From VXPQ01 sp965116435 (GTDB taxonomy: Bacteria > Bacteroidota > Rhodothermia > Rhodothermales > VXPQ01), in assembly GCA_965116435.1 (NCBI GenBank), contig OZ220686.1, positions 2,542,001-2,606,000 of the forward strand: a DNA stretch of 64,000 nucleotides. Direction: 5' to 3'. The position numbers were made by a program, and so were the translations under genes. The stretch's first letter is position 1, and each line of letters opens with the position of its first letter. The notes under the pieces are model-generated. The model was not told the origin of the DNA and did not search any database. It saw nothing but the letters and a program-made list of their open reading frames with translations. Positions 16,935 through 25,822 of this stretch are shown piece by piece.

Positions 16935-18419
16935 ATGAAGACGTTTCGTTTTACTGCGCATATTCTTGCGTTTCCCATACTGTGTGTTCTGGCCATCGGC
17001 TGGGGGGCGTGCGGCGGCGCGCCCGAGGCGCCTCCTCCGCCGAACATTGTGGTTATTCTTGCGGACGACATGGGCTACGGAGATCCGGGTTCGTGGAATG
17101 CGGATTCGAAGATTCCGACGCCGCACATCGACCGGCTGGCGGCGGAAGGCATGCGTTTTACGGACGCGCATTCGCCGTCCTCCGTATGTACGCCCACGCG
17201 CTACGGGTTGCTTACCGGGCGGTACGCCTGGCGGACTCGTCTGAAGCACGGCGTGTTGCAGGGCTACGACCCGAATCTTATCGACACGACGCGCCTCACG
17301 CTGCCGGGCATGTTGCGCCAGGCCGGGTATGCTACGGCGGGTATCGGCAAGTGGCATCTGGGGCTGGGGGACGCCGAGCGGACGGACTACGCCCGGCCGT
17401 TGCGCCCGGGGCCGGTCTCCCTCGGGTTTGATAGGTACTTCGGCATTCCGTCTTCGCTGGATTTCGAGCCGTATGTGTGGTTCGAAAACGATCGGGTGGA
17501 GCAGGCGCCCACGGATTCCATAGCAGCTTCCGGGCCTTGTTGCAAGGAAGCGTTTTTCCGGCAAGGCGCCATCGCGCCGGACTTTCGGCACATCGACGTG
17601 CTGCCCCGCACCATTGAGAAATCCGTGGAGTACGTGATGCAGGCCGGGGAGCAGCCATTTTTTCTGTACGTGCCCTTGTCTGCGCCGCATACGCCCTGGC
17701 TGCCCACCGAACCTTTCGAGGGAAGTAGCGGCGCCGGGACGTATGGCGACTTCACGGTGCAAGTAGACGCCGGCGTGGGCGATATCCTTGACGCGCTGGA
17801 CGAGGCGGGCGTGGCGGAGAACACGCTGGTCGTATTCACCAGCGACAACGGCGCCTACTGGACTCCGGAAGATATTGAGTCGTTCGATCACCGGGCGAAT
17901 GCCAACTGGCGGGGGATGAAGGCGGACATTCACGAAGGCGGCCATCGCGTGCCCTTCGTGGTGCGCTGGCCGGGCAAGGCGGAAGCCGGTTCGACGAACG
18001 ACGAACTGATCTCGCTGGTTGATCTGATGGCCACGTTTGCGTCCATTGCGGGACAAACGCTGCCCGACGATGCGGGCGAAGACAGCTACGACCTGACCCC
18101 TGTGCTGCAAGGCGAATTCCTCGACGGTCCTATCCGCGAGGCCGTCGTGCATCATTCCATCAACGGGGTTTTCGCCATTCGGCAAGGTCCCTGGAAGCTG
18201 ATCGAAGGGCTGGGATCGGGAGGATTTACGCAGCCCGTATCCCTGGAGCCGGGTCCCGGGGAACCGCCGGATCAATTATACCATCTTGGCGACGATCCGG
18301 GCGAGACCACCAATCTGTACGCCCTGCATCCGGATGTGGTCGAGCGGTTATCCGCCTTGCTGGCCCGGTACCGCGAGCAGGATTACAGCCGCCCCATGGC
18401 CACCGCCTCGCAACACTGA
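16935..18419 (+). CDS. Sulfatase (type I, formylglycine-dependent) lipoprotein
   Basis: ATG at 16935 gives 494 residues; upstream in-frame codons lack a credible start. A lipobox (GWGAC, Cys26) is followed by the N-terminal metal site ILADDMGYGD (Asp44/45). The formylglycine signature is SSVCTPTRYGLLTGR with Cys85 and Arg89, then GKWHLG and FTSDNGAYW. It should hydrolyse sulfate esters in the periplasm after oxidation of Cys85. No maturase or glycoside hydrolase is adjacent, so the substrate is open; sulfated algal or animal polysaccharides are typical in marine relatives. Confidence 0.92.
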   Translation: MKTFRFTAHILAFPILCVLAIGWGACGGAPEAPPPPNIVVILADDMGYGDPGSWNADSKIPTPHIDRLAAEGMRFTDAHSPSSVCTPTRYGLLTGRYAWRTRLKHGVLQGYDPNLIDTTRLTLPGMLRQAGYATAGIGKWHLGLGDAERTDYARPLRPGPVSLGFDRYFGIPSSLDFEPYVWFENDRVEQAPTDSIAASGPCCKEAFFRQGAIAPDFRHIDVLPRTIEKSVEYVMQAGEQPFFLYVPLSAPHTPWLPTEPFEGSSGAGTYGDFTVQVDAGVGDILDALDEAGVAENTLVVFTSDNGAYWTPEDIESFDHRANANWRGMKADIHEGGHRVPFVVRWPGKAEAGSTNDELISLVDLMATFASIAGQTLPDDAGEDSYDLTPVLQGEFLDGPIREAVVHHSINGVFAIRQGPWKLIEGLGSGGFTQPVSLEPGPGEPPDQLYHLGDDPGETTNLYALHPDVVERLSALLARYREQDYSRPMATASQH

Positions 18420-18578
18420 CCCGTTCGTTGTTGAACAACAACGGCTCCTTCGGGTCGCGCCGCCTTTGCAAACATCATCATACCAGGCATAGCCATGACT
18501 CCCTGCGCCGCCGCAGAACCCGTCTCCGTCCTGCCCACGCAACATGGTTTTGTTGGCCATGCGGCGCGGGCGAATCGA

Positions 18579-19865
18579 ATGCCCCGCCTTTGCGCCGCGT
18601 TGCTATGGTGCGCTGCGCTCTTGGCGTGCGGGATGGCTGCGCCGCAGGGGGTTGCGCAGTCTTTCGCGCCGGTCAGCCCGGAGGACGTCGGCGTTTCTTC
18701 GGAGCGGCTTGCCCGCCTCGACGCCGCATTGGAGAGCTATGTCGAGGAAGAGCAGTTGCCGGGAGCGGCGCTTGTGATTGGTCGGCGCGGACATATCGTC
18801 TACGCCCGGGCGTTCGGCTATCGGGACCGCGAAGCCGAAGCGCCGCTGGAGGTCACGGACCTTTTTCGGATCGCTTCGCAAACCAAGGCGGTCATTTCTG
18901 TGGGCGTTATGATGTTGCAGGAGCAAGGACATGTGCTGATCGACCAGAACCTGAGCGATTTTATTCCCGAATTTGATAGCACCGTCGTCGCCGTGGAAAA
19001 CGAGGAGGGCGCCTACGATATCGTGCCTGCCGAACGCAAGATCACGGTGCGCGACCTGCTTACGCACACCGCCGGGATCGGATATGGTTGGGGCGTGGCC
19101 GCCGAGCGTTGGGTGGAGGCCGGCATCCAGGGGTGGTATTTTGCGGATCGGGAGGAGCCGATTCTCGAAACCGTCCGGCGTATGGGCAGCTTGCCCATGG
19201 ATGCGCAGCCGGGCGAACGTTTCGTGTATGGTTACGCCACGGATATTCTGGGTGCGGTGATCGAGGTGGCGTCCGGCATGCCGCTGGACGAGTTCCTGCG
19301 GGTCAACATTTTCGAGCCGCTGGGCATGGCGGATACGCATTTTTACGTACCGCCAGAAAAAGCGGACCGGCTTACCGTGGTGTACTCGGTGACGGAGGCG
19401 GGGATGGAGCGCGCGCCCGAACCGGGGCATATGGTGGGGCAGGGCATGTATCTCGAAGGCCCCCGAACGAGTTTTTCGGGCGGCGCGGGGCTCGTATCCA
19501 CGCCGGGAGACTACGCCCGCTTTCTGGAGGCGTTGCGGCGAGGGGGCGCGCTGGACGGCGCCCGCATTCTGTCCCCCAAGACCGTGGAGTTAATGACGGT
19601 TGATCATATCCGCGAGGCCTGGGACGATACGTGGGGCGGGGGCAGCGGTTTTGGCCTCGGGTTCGGCGTAACGAAGGAAATAGGCTGGAACGGCCTCCCG
19701 GGCTCGCCGGGCGCATACACTTGGGGAGGCGCCTATCATTCCACGTACTGGGTCGATCCGGCGGAAGAACTGGTCGTTTCGTACATGACCCAGGTGATTC
19801 CGGCCCAGGGGCTGGACGATCATCAGCGGCTCCGCGCGCTGGTTTATCAGGCGTTGACGGATTGA
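18579..19865 (+). CDS. Serine beta-lactamase-like hydrolase (class C / esterase family)
   Basis: ATG at 18579 gives 428 residues with a signal peptide (MPRLCAALLWCAALLACGMA). The catalytic motif SQTK is at 100-103 and the second motif is YGY at 217-219 in place of YxN. A WGGAYHS segment near the C-terminus resembles the HxG/KTG element. LTHTAGIGYG and GMADTHFYV are family-typical. Such proteins act as peptidases, esterases or lactamases in the periplasm; true beta-lactam hydrolysis should not be assumed. It follows the sulfatase in the same direction and faces the solute-binding protein gene. Confidence 0.85.
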   Translation: MPRLCAALLWCAALLACGMAAPQGVAQSFAPVSPEDVGVSSERLARLDAALESYVEEEQLPGAALVIGRRGHIVYARAFGYRDREAEAPLEVTDLFRIASQTKAVISVGVMMLQEQGHVLIDQNLSDFIPEFDSTVVAVENEEGAYDIVPAERKITVRDLLTHTAGIGYGWGVAAERWVEAGIQGWYFADREEPILETVRRMGSLPMDAQPGERFVYGYATDILGAVIEVASGMPLDEFLRVNIFEPLGMADTHFYVPPEKADRLTVVYSVTEAGMERAPEPGHMVGQGMYLEGPRTSFSGGAGLVSTPGDYARFLEALRRGGALDGARILSPKTVELMTVDHIREAWDDTWGGGSGFGLGFGVTKEIGWNGLPGSPGAYTWGGAYHSTYWVDPAEELVVSYMTQVIPAQGLDDHQRLRALVYQALTD

Positions 19866-19942
19866 CGTCCGCCGTGTGCGGGCAGGTCGCAGTGCGCCAT
19901 GGCTTCGCCGCCTTCCGGGAACGCGCCGGTCGATCGGGCGCG

Positions 19943-21049
19943 CTATCGCTCGTTCCAGCTATGCGCGCGTTGCATGAAGACGGAGGCGTCCGTCCGCCAC
20001 TCGGCATAGCCTGTTTGCATGTCGTCGGTCAGCCAGTCGATGCGTTCGTCGATGCATGCGTGCAAGGCGTCGTCGTCCACGCTTAGCGTGAATCCGCCGA
20101 GTTCGATGGCGTCGTCCAGCGCCGTCACGACGAATGCGCCGTCCGAAATGCTGCTGGCGTCGCGGTTGCCGATTTCGCCGCGGGCCATGGCGTCGATATC
20201 GCCGTCTCGCAGCGCCTGAATGAGTTCGGCTTCCCCGGTCAATGCACCGAGGTAGACGACCTGCGGCATGGAAGGCGCGGGCGGATAGAGGTGGCTCCGC
20301 ATGCGCAGCGCGGGCGAGACATATCCGGCCGAGATGGCGTAGTCCGCCGTGCCGTCGGCGGTGACGACGCCGTCGGGCGTTTCGATCCGCGTGCCTTGGG
20401 CCAGCACGCCGTCGGCGTCCGCTATGCCGACGATGTGCAATAACCGGACTTCGCCGGTGGTCGCCGGGAGCACGCCGACCCGGATTTCGTCCGTCAAATC
20501 TTCGTAGGAGGCGATGCGTTCTGCGTTTTCTGCGCGCACGAGCAGGGATTGCCGAAACGTGATGTGCCCGCCGGTGAATTTCACCACCTCACTGCCGTCC
20601 TCGTTCTTCGTGCGCGAGTCGAGGATCGTGATGCCGCCGCCCGCCATATCGTACCCCATGCTGGCGGGCTTCAGCCAGATTCCGTCCCATTCGGCGATGG
20701 GATGGCGCTCGAACGACAGGTTGGTTTCGTCCATGGCTTCGAGCGCGGTGATCAGGTCGGCCTCGTAGCCGCGGTGTTCGTTAAAGCCGGGCGACGCCGG
20801 GTCCTCGTCGGCGCTGGCGCTGACGGGCGCAAAGAAGGCGTAGAAGGCGAGGTTAAGCGTACGGCCTTCCTCGACGCAGCCTTCCCCGGACATGGATTCC
20901 GCAGGCGAACATCCCGATGCGAGCCAGGCCATGGCGCCTATCGCCAGGCGCCATGCAACGCCCGTAAGCCGGGCGCGAAAGGACCGTTTCGCAGTCGAGA
21001 AGACGGCGCCGCCGGAAGGCGCAGGAAATCTGGCGGGACGGGGGTTCAT
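19943..21049 (-). CDS. Periplasmic solute-binding-type lipoprotein (SBP family 3-like)
   Basis: ATG at 21049 gives 368 residues with a lipobox (LASGC, Cys47). The mature part resembles a type-2 periplasmic binding fold: RTLNLAFYAFFAP at the start, GYEADLITALEAMDETNLSFER, GYDMAGGGITI, an ITFRQSLLVRA segment, IRVGVLPATTGE, and a C-terminal amphipathic YAEWRTDASV. It may bind an amino acid or similar small ligand. No permease or ATPase gene is adjacent, so it could be an orphan receptor. It converges with the serine hydrolase gene. Confidence 0.7.
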   Translation of the reverse strand: MNPRPARFPAPSGGAVFSTAKRSFRARLTGVAWRLAIGAMAWLASGCSPAESMSGEGCVEEGRTLNLAFYAFFAPVSASADEDPASPGFNEHRGYEADLITALEAMDETNLSFERHPIAEWDGIWLKPASMGYDMAGGGITILDSRTKNEDGSEVVKFTGGHITFRQSLLVRAENAERIASYEDLTDEIRVGVLPATTGEVRLLHIVGIADADGVLAQGTRIETPDGVVTADGTADYAISAGYVSPALRMRSHLYPPAPSMPQVVYLGALTGEAELIQALRDGDIDAMARGEIGNRDASSISDGAFVVTALDDAIELGGFTLSVDDDALHACIDERIDWLTDDMQTGYAEWRTDASVFMQRAHSWNER

Positions 21050-21423
21050 GGCGATCTTTTGTGCGGCGCGGCTACGGATGGGGGATATTCTGAGTACGTT
21101 CACCAGGTTCAGAAGCCGCACGGGTGCGCGGACAAGGCATGACGAAGCAGTATGCAGGTCCCAATATGGCGCCCCATAAAATACCCCATAAAATAACAAG
21201 ATGGTGCGATAATCCCGGAAAAACGATGGATGGGTTTGACAGAATGTATGTACAGGCTGCGATTCCGATTATGATTGCATGAAGGCTTGAAAGTCTCTGA
21301 AAAATTCGTACATTCAACAGGAATTCACGGATGCGGCTCTGGCCATGATTTTCGCCGAGCCCAACCGCTTGACTGGCGCAGGCCCTGATTGCGGCGCCCT
21401 GTAACACAAACGAAACAGGCTAC
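21050..21423. other. Divergent intergenic region with a short direct repeat
   Basis: These 374 bases separate the leftward solute-binding lipoprotein and the rightward Tat-exported oxidoreductase. A CCCCATAAAATA direct repeat lies near 21171-21196 in an AT-rich patch, a plausible promoter area. No gene or RNA is supported. Confidence 0.4.
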
Positions 21424-22920
21424 ATGAACACATCGCAAAACGGTATTTCCCGCAGAAAATTTATTGGGGGCATGGCGGCGGCCTCGGCGCTTTCCGTGGT
21501 TCCCCGGCATGTCCTGGGCGGTCCCGGTTTCGTGGCGCCCAGCGACCAGATCAATATTGCCCAGATCGGCGCCGGCACCCAGGCGCTGCGTCAGCTGAAC
21601 GGCGGGACCATGCGCCGGGACGACGTTCGGATTACGAGCGTGACCGATCCGAACAGGGAAACCGAGGATTATGTCGATTGGGGTCGCTTCGGCGTGCGCC
21701 GCAACATTCGCCGGTTGCTGGAGGACGATTCCTGGGGCGAGGGAGACAAGGGCACGCGCGGCGGGCGGGACTACGTCAAGCGCGTGATTGATGCGTACTA
21801 CGCCAAATCGGGCGGGTCCGACGGGGTGCGGACGTACGCGGATTACCGGGAGATGCTCGTCGCCGAAGATGACGCGGACGCTGTGGTCGTCATTGTGCCG
21901 GATCATCTTCACGCGCATATTTCCATGGCCGCCATGAAGGCGGGCAAGGCGGTCATTATGCACAAGCCGGTGGGGCTGTCGCCGCACGAGGTGCGCCGCG
22001 TGCTGGAAACGGAGCAGGAAACCGGGATGGTGACGCACCTGCTGGCCTACAGCGCGCCGGAGACGCACGCCCGCCTGAAGTCCTGGTTGGAGACGGGCGC
22101 CATCGGAGAGATTCGCGAAGTGCACAACTGGACGAACCGGCCTGTGTGGCCCCAGGCGTGGCCCGACTATCCCCGGGAGAAACCCGCGATTCCCGACGGA
22201 CTCGACTGGGACCTGTGGCAGGGCCCCATTCCCCATCAGGATTACCATCCGCTCCTGACGCATACGCTGTACCGGGGTTGGTACAACTACGGCGCGGGGT
22301 GCCTCGGCGACATGGGCAATTACAGCCTGTGGCAGCCGCATCGTTTTCTGAAACTCGGGGCGCCGGACATGGTGGAGGCGTACACGAGCAAGAGCGTGAT
22401 TCTCGGCGACGATCTGGTGTGCCAGACCCGCCATTATTCCCCGGTTGCGTTTCCGAGCGCCAGCCAGATTCATTTCCGGCATCCCGCCACGACGGATCGC
22501 CCGGAGGTGGATGTCTACTGGTACAGCGGCTCCATGAAGCCGCAAACGCCGGAGGAAGTGCTCACGGGCGATGCGCAATTGCCCGGCGAGGGCATGCTGT
22601 TCGTCGGTACGGAGGGCAAAATCCTGTGCAATTTCCGCGGGGAGAACCCGCGGTTGCTGCCGGAGCGCCGGGTGGCGTCCATGGAGGCCGAGGAAGTCCC
22701 CGACATGGACCAGGACGACGAGTGGGTCGAGGCCGTGCGTACGCAGGAGCCGTCGCGGGGATCGTTCAGCGAGGCCGCCAGTCTTGCGGAAACGACGGCG
22801 GTGGGCATTGTCGCCGTGCGCAACCCGGCGACGCGCCTGCTGTGGGATTCTGCGAACCTGACGTTTACGAACGCCGATGCGTCGCCGCGCCGTGCGTATC
22901 GGGAAGGCTGGGAATTGTAG
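21424..22920 (+). CDS. Tat-exported Gfo/Idh/MocA-family oxidoreductase
   Basis: This 498-residue protein begins with a twin-arginine signal (SRRKF at 9-13 followed by a hydrophobic Ala-rich run), so it is exported folded with its cofactor. The Rossmann domain has IAQIGAGTQALRQL, ADAVVVIVPDHLHAHISMAAMKAGK and MHKPVGLSPHEVRRVLE. The usual EKP lysine motif reads HKP, with the Lys kept. A C-terminal alpha/beta domain follows (CLGDMGNYSLWQP). These NAD(P)-dependent enzymes act on sugars or inositols. It is followed by the PIG-L deacetylase, so both may process an exported carbohydrate. Confidence 0.9.
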   Translation: MNTSQNGISRRKFIGGMAAASALSVVPRHVLGGPGFVAPSDQINIAQIGAGTQALRQLNGGTMRRDDVRITSVTDPNRETEDYVDWGRFGVRRNIRRLLEDDSWGEGDKGTRGGRDYVKRVIDAYYAKSGGSDGVRTYADYREMLVAEDDADAVVVIVPDHLHAHISMAAMKAGKAVIMHKPVGLSPHEVRRVLETEQETGMVTHLLAYSAPETHARLKSWLETGAIGEIREVHNWTNRPVWPQAWPDYPREKPAIPDGLDWDLWQGPIPHQDYHPLLTHTLYRGWYNYGAGCLGDMGNYSLWQPHRFLKLGAPDMVEAYTSKSVILGDDLVCQTRHYSPVAFPSASQIHFRHPATTDRPEVDVYWYSGSMKPQTPEEVLTGDAQLPGEGMLFVGTEGKILCNFRGENPRLLPERRVASMEAEEVPDMDQDDEWVEAVRTQEPSRGSFSEAASLAETTAVGIVAVRNPATRLLWDSANLTFTNADASPRRAYREGWEL

Positions 22921-23078
22921 GGCGTCCCTGATCCAGACCCCTTTGTCCGGTCCGCCCCGTTCGCACGATCCGTCCCAAGGGCCTTGCCCTTACCCGAGCC
23001 AGCGTTTGCGCGGAACGAACGGCTCCCGTTTGCATCTATTTGCATCTACCTGTTCCTGTATCTGATCATCCTGTGCCC

Positions 23079-23966
23079 ATGCGTTACGTGCTTGTTTGTC
23101 TGACTCTACTGTTTTTCGCCGCGGGCGTAGCCCGGGCCCAATCCGGGGACCCTGTGCGCGTCATCGTGTTTGGGGCGCACCCCGACGACGCCGAACTGAA
23201 AGCGGGCGGCGTGGCCGCGCTCTGGTCGCAGGAGGGGGCCGCCGTGAAGTTTGTGGCCATGACGAACGGGGATATCGGGCATTTCGAACAGTCCGGCGGC
23301 CCGCTTGCGCAACGGCGCGCCGCCGAGGTGGCCGCCTGCGCGGATATTTTCGGCATTGCGACGGAAGTCTACGACATCCACGACGGCGAACTCATGCCCA
23401 CGCTGGAGAACCGGAGGAAGGTCGTGCGGTCCATTCGCGCATGGGATGCGGATATCGTGATGGGGCACCGGCGATACGATTATCATCCGGACCATCGCTA
23501 CACGGGCGAACTTGTCGAGGACGCCGCCGTGACGGTGGTGGCCCCGTTCTTCGAAGCCCTGACGCCCGGCGTGGACAGAAACCCTGTGTTTTTGCATCTG
23601 TACGACGGGTTCCAGAAGCCCTATCCGTTCCAGCCGGACCTGGTGGTAGGCATTGACGAGGTCGCCGAGGCGAAATGGGATTGCATCCGCGCCATGCCGT
23701 CGCAATTTGCGGACGCCGATTCCTGGCAGGGGCGGTATTTGCCGAACGTTCCAGAGGATGCGGAGGAACGCGCGGACTATATTCTGGCGTATATGAAGCG
23801 CCGCAGCGCCGCCGTCGCAGACAAGTACCGGGACCGGCTCGTCGAGCTATACGGCGAGGAGAAGGGGCGTGCGATCGTGCATGCCGAAGCGTTCGAGATT
23901 TGCCAGTACGGGCGCCAACCGACCGAGGACGAACTCAAGGCGTGGTTTCCGACGTTCGACATGTAG
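23079..23966 (+). CDS. Secreted PIG-L family deacetylase
   Basis: ATG at 23079 gives 295 residues with a signal peptide (MRYVLVCLTLLFFAAGVARA). The zinc-binding AHPDDAE motif lies at 33-39, and the second metal motif YHPDHRYTGELV near 130 supplies the third ligand. The family removes N-acetyl groups from GlcNAc-type sugars. Export suggests action on an extracellular glycan or glycoconjugate, in step with the preceding Gfo/Idh/MocA protein. Confidence 0.9.
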   Translation: MRYVLVCLTLLFFAAGVARAQSGDPVRVIVFGAHPDDAELKAGGVAALWSQEGAAVKFVAMTNGDIGHFEQSGGPLAQRRAAEVAACADIFGIATEVYDIHDGELMPTLENRRKVVRSIRAWDADIVMGHRRYDYHPDHRYTGELVEDAAVTVVAPFFEALTPGVDRNPVFLHLYDGFQKPYPFQPDLVVGIDEVAEAKWDCIRAMPSQFADADSWQGRYLPNVPEDAEERADYILAYMKRRSAAVADKYRDRLVELYGEEKGRAIVHAEAFEICQYGRQPTEDELKAWFPTFDM

Positions 23967-24025
23967 TCTGGCGCGGCGGCCGCCCCGGACTGCTTCGGGG
24001 ATCGCAAATTTGTATGGACCGTTAA

Positions 24026-24282
24026 GGATGCACTGATCAACTCCACTTCGATCAGCGCTTCACGTACGCGAGTAGGGTTTGTAATGATTTTATCGTTAAA
24101 ATCATCGGAAAACACGGCGTTTTGCGATGTCGGGGGTCGTGAAGCGCCCTTCGGGAGGCATCGAGGAGCGCGCTGGCGGCGTCATTCCTCATTATGCGGG
24201 GCCACCACACTACCCGCTTCGTCATTCCTTGCCAGCCCACTCCTCGCTGCCTCTGATCTTCGTGGACTTAATCAGAGCATCC
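24026..24282 (+). repeat. MITE-like element, long form (copy D)
   Basis: This 257-bp copy, GGATGCACTGATC ... AATCAGAGCATCC, is near-identical over its length to copy A and flanked by TTAA/TAAA. It differs from A by compensating one-base indels, which break any shared reading frame. It ends 17 bases before the likely GTG start of dctP. Confidence 0.88.
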
Positions 24283-24299
24283 TAAAGAAATTTGAATCT

Positions 24300-25289
24300 G
24301 TGCGATTTGGGAAAACGTGGTTTCTGACCCTGGCGCTGACCATGGCCCTGTGCCTGTCGGCGTGCCGTTCCGGCCCCGACGCGATCGTCATTAAAATGGG
24401 GCATTCCCTTGATGCGTCGCATTCCGTTCACCAGGCCATGGAGTACCTCAGCGAACGGCTTGTCGAGAAGTCGGATTCCACGATGCGGGTGGACATTTAT
24501 CCCAGCCAGCAACTCGGCACCGAGCGCGAATTGCTGGAGCTGTTGCAAATAGGGAGCGTGGGGATGACCAAGGTGTCGTCGTCGGCGCTGGAGGGCTTCG
24601 TGCCGGAATACCAGGTATTGGGCTTGCCCTATCTCTTTCGGGACGAACGACACCGTTTCGAGGTGTTCTGGAACAGCGAGGTGGGGCGGGATATTCTGGC
24701 CAGCGGGCAGGAATTCGGCTTGCGCGGACTGACGTATTACGACGCCGGCACGCGCAGTTTCTACACGAAGACGCGCCCGGTGCATGCGCCTGCCGACTTG
24801 CAAGGGCTGAAAATCCGGGTGCAGGAAAGCCCGGTGGCCATGCGCATGGTGCAGGCGCTGGGCGGTTCTCCCACGCCGATCGCCTGGGGCGAACTGTATA
24901 CGGCGCTTCAGCAGGGCGTGGTGGACGGCGCGGAGAACAATCCGCCGTCGTTCTACCTGTCCGGGCATTACGAAGTGTGCAAGTATTACACCCTTGATGC
25001 GCATACGGCGGTGCCCGATGTGGTGCTGGTCAGCATGACGCTCTGGAACAGCCTGACGGAGCAGCAACGGGCATGGCTTCGGGAAGCCGCGCTGGAATCC
25101 GCCGAACGGCAGCGTGTTTTGTGGGCAGAATCCGTGCAGGCGTCGCTGGCGGCGGTCCGCAAGGCGGGCGTGGAAATCATCGAACCCGACATTGCTCCGT
25201 TTGCGGACGGGGTGGCTTCCATGTACGAGGCGTATCGGGACGATCCGGTCATCCGGCCCCTCATCGACCGTATTCGGGAGGTGAGATAA
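24300..25289 (+). CDS. dctP: TRAP transporter solute-binding subunit (DctP family)
   Basis: GTG at 24300 gives 329 residues, starting just past repeat copy D. Earlier in-frame codons are inside the repeat. A lipobox-like ALCLSAC follows a hydrophobic run, so it is probably a lipid-anchored receptor. DctP features are IKMGHSLDASHSVHQAMEYLSERL, QQLGTERELLELLQIGSVGMTKV, the ligand-carboxylate Arg region LKIRVQESPVAMRMVQALGGSPTPI and LYTALQQGVVDGAENN. The family binds carboxylates, sugar acids or similar. Its TAA overlaps the dctQ ATG by one base. Confidence 0.9.
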   Translation: MRFGKTWFLTLALTMALCLSACRSGPDAIVIKMGHSLDASHSVHQAMEYLSERLVEKSDSTMRVDIYPSQQLGTERELLELLQIGSVGMTKVSSSALEGFVPEYQVLGLPYLFRDERHRFEVFWNSEVGRDILASGQEFGLRGLTYYDAGTRSFYTKTRPVHAPADLQGLKIRVQESPVAMRMVQALGGSPTPIAWGELYTALQQGVVDGAENNPPSFYLSGHYEVCKYYTLDAHTAVPDVVLVSMTLWNSLTEQQRAWLREAALESAERQRVLWAESVQASLAAVRKAGVEIIEPDIAPFADGVASMYEAYRDDPVIRPLIDRIREVR

Positions 25290-25819
25290 TGGACAGCTTG
25301 CGGGGCATCGTAGACAAAGGCCTGGCGGGGTTCCTGGCGGCGTTGATGGCGCTGGCGCTCGTCAATGTGCTATGGCAGGTCTTTACGCGCTGGGCGCTGA
25401 ACGACCCCAGCGCCTGGACGGAAGAACTGGCGCGCTACCTGCTTATCTGGATCGGGCTCGTCGGCGCCGGATATGCAGCCGGCAAGAACATGCACCTTGC
25501 CATCGACCTGTTGCCGTCCGCGTTGTCCGGGCGCAGGCGCCGCGCCCTCGGGTTCCTCATCGACGGCCTTGTGTTGCTGTTCGCCGTGTTCGCCATGATG
25601 GTCGGCGGCATTCGGCTGATGAGCCTGACGTTGCTCATGGATCAAACGTCCGCCGCGCTGGGCATTCGCCTGGGCTATGTGTATCTGGCCATCCCGCTGA
25701 GCGGCGCGGTGATTGCGTTGTACGCCGCGATGTCTATCGTGGATCGCCTGCGTTCCCGGACGTCTTCCAAAGACGATTCCGACACGGAATATCCTCCCGA
25801 ACGATACGTCATCGATTGA
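25289..25819 (+). CDS. dctQ: TRAP transporter small permease (DctQ)
   Basis: This 176-residue inner-membrane protein has four hydrophobic helices, the usual length and topology of DctQ. Characteristic features are the WQVFTRWALNDPSAWTEELARYLLIWIGLVGAGYA stretch and KNMHLAIDLL. It joins the large permease to form the Na+-driven TRAP translocator. The start codon overlaps the dctP stop by one base, and dctM begins 3 bases after its end. Confidence 0.93.
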   Translation: MDSLRGIVDKGLAGFLAALMALALVNVLWQVFTRWALNDPSAWTEELARYLLIWIGLVGAGYAAGKNMHLAIDLLPSALSGRRRRALGFLIDGLVLLFAVFAMMVGGIRLMSLTLLMDQTSAALGIRLGYVYLAIPLSGAVIALYAAMSIVDRLRSRTSSKDDSDTEYPPERYVID

Positions 25820-25822
25820 GAC

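Noticed and set aside
18579..19865. True class C beta-lactamase (resistance gene)
   Set aside because: The second motif is YGY rather than YxN and the final KTG is not clear. The wider serine hydrolase family is the safer call.
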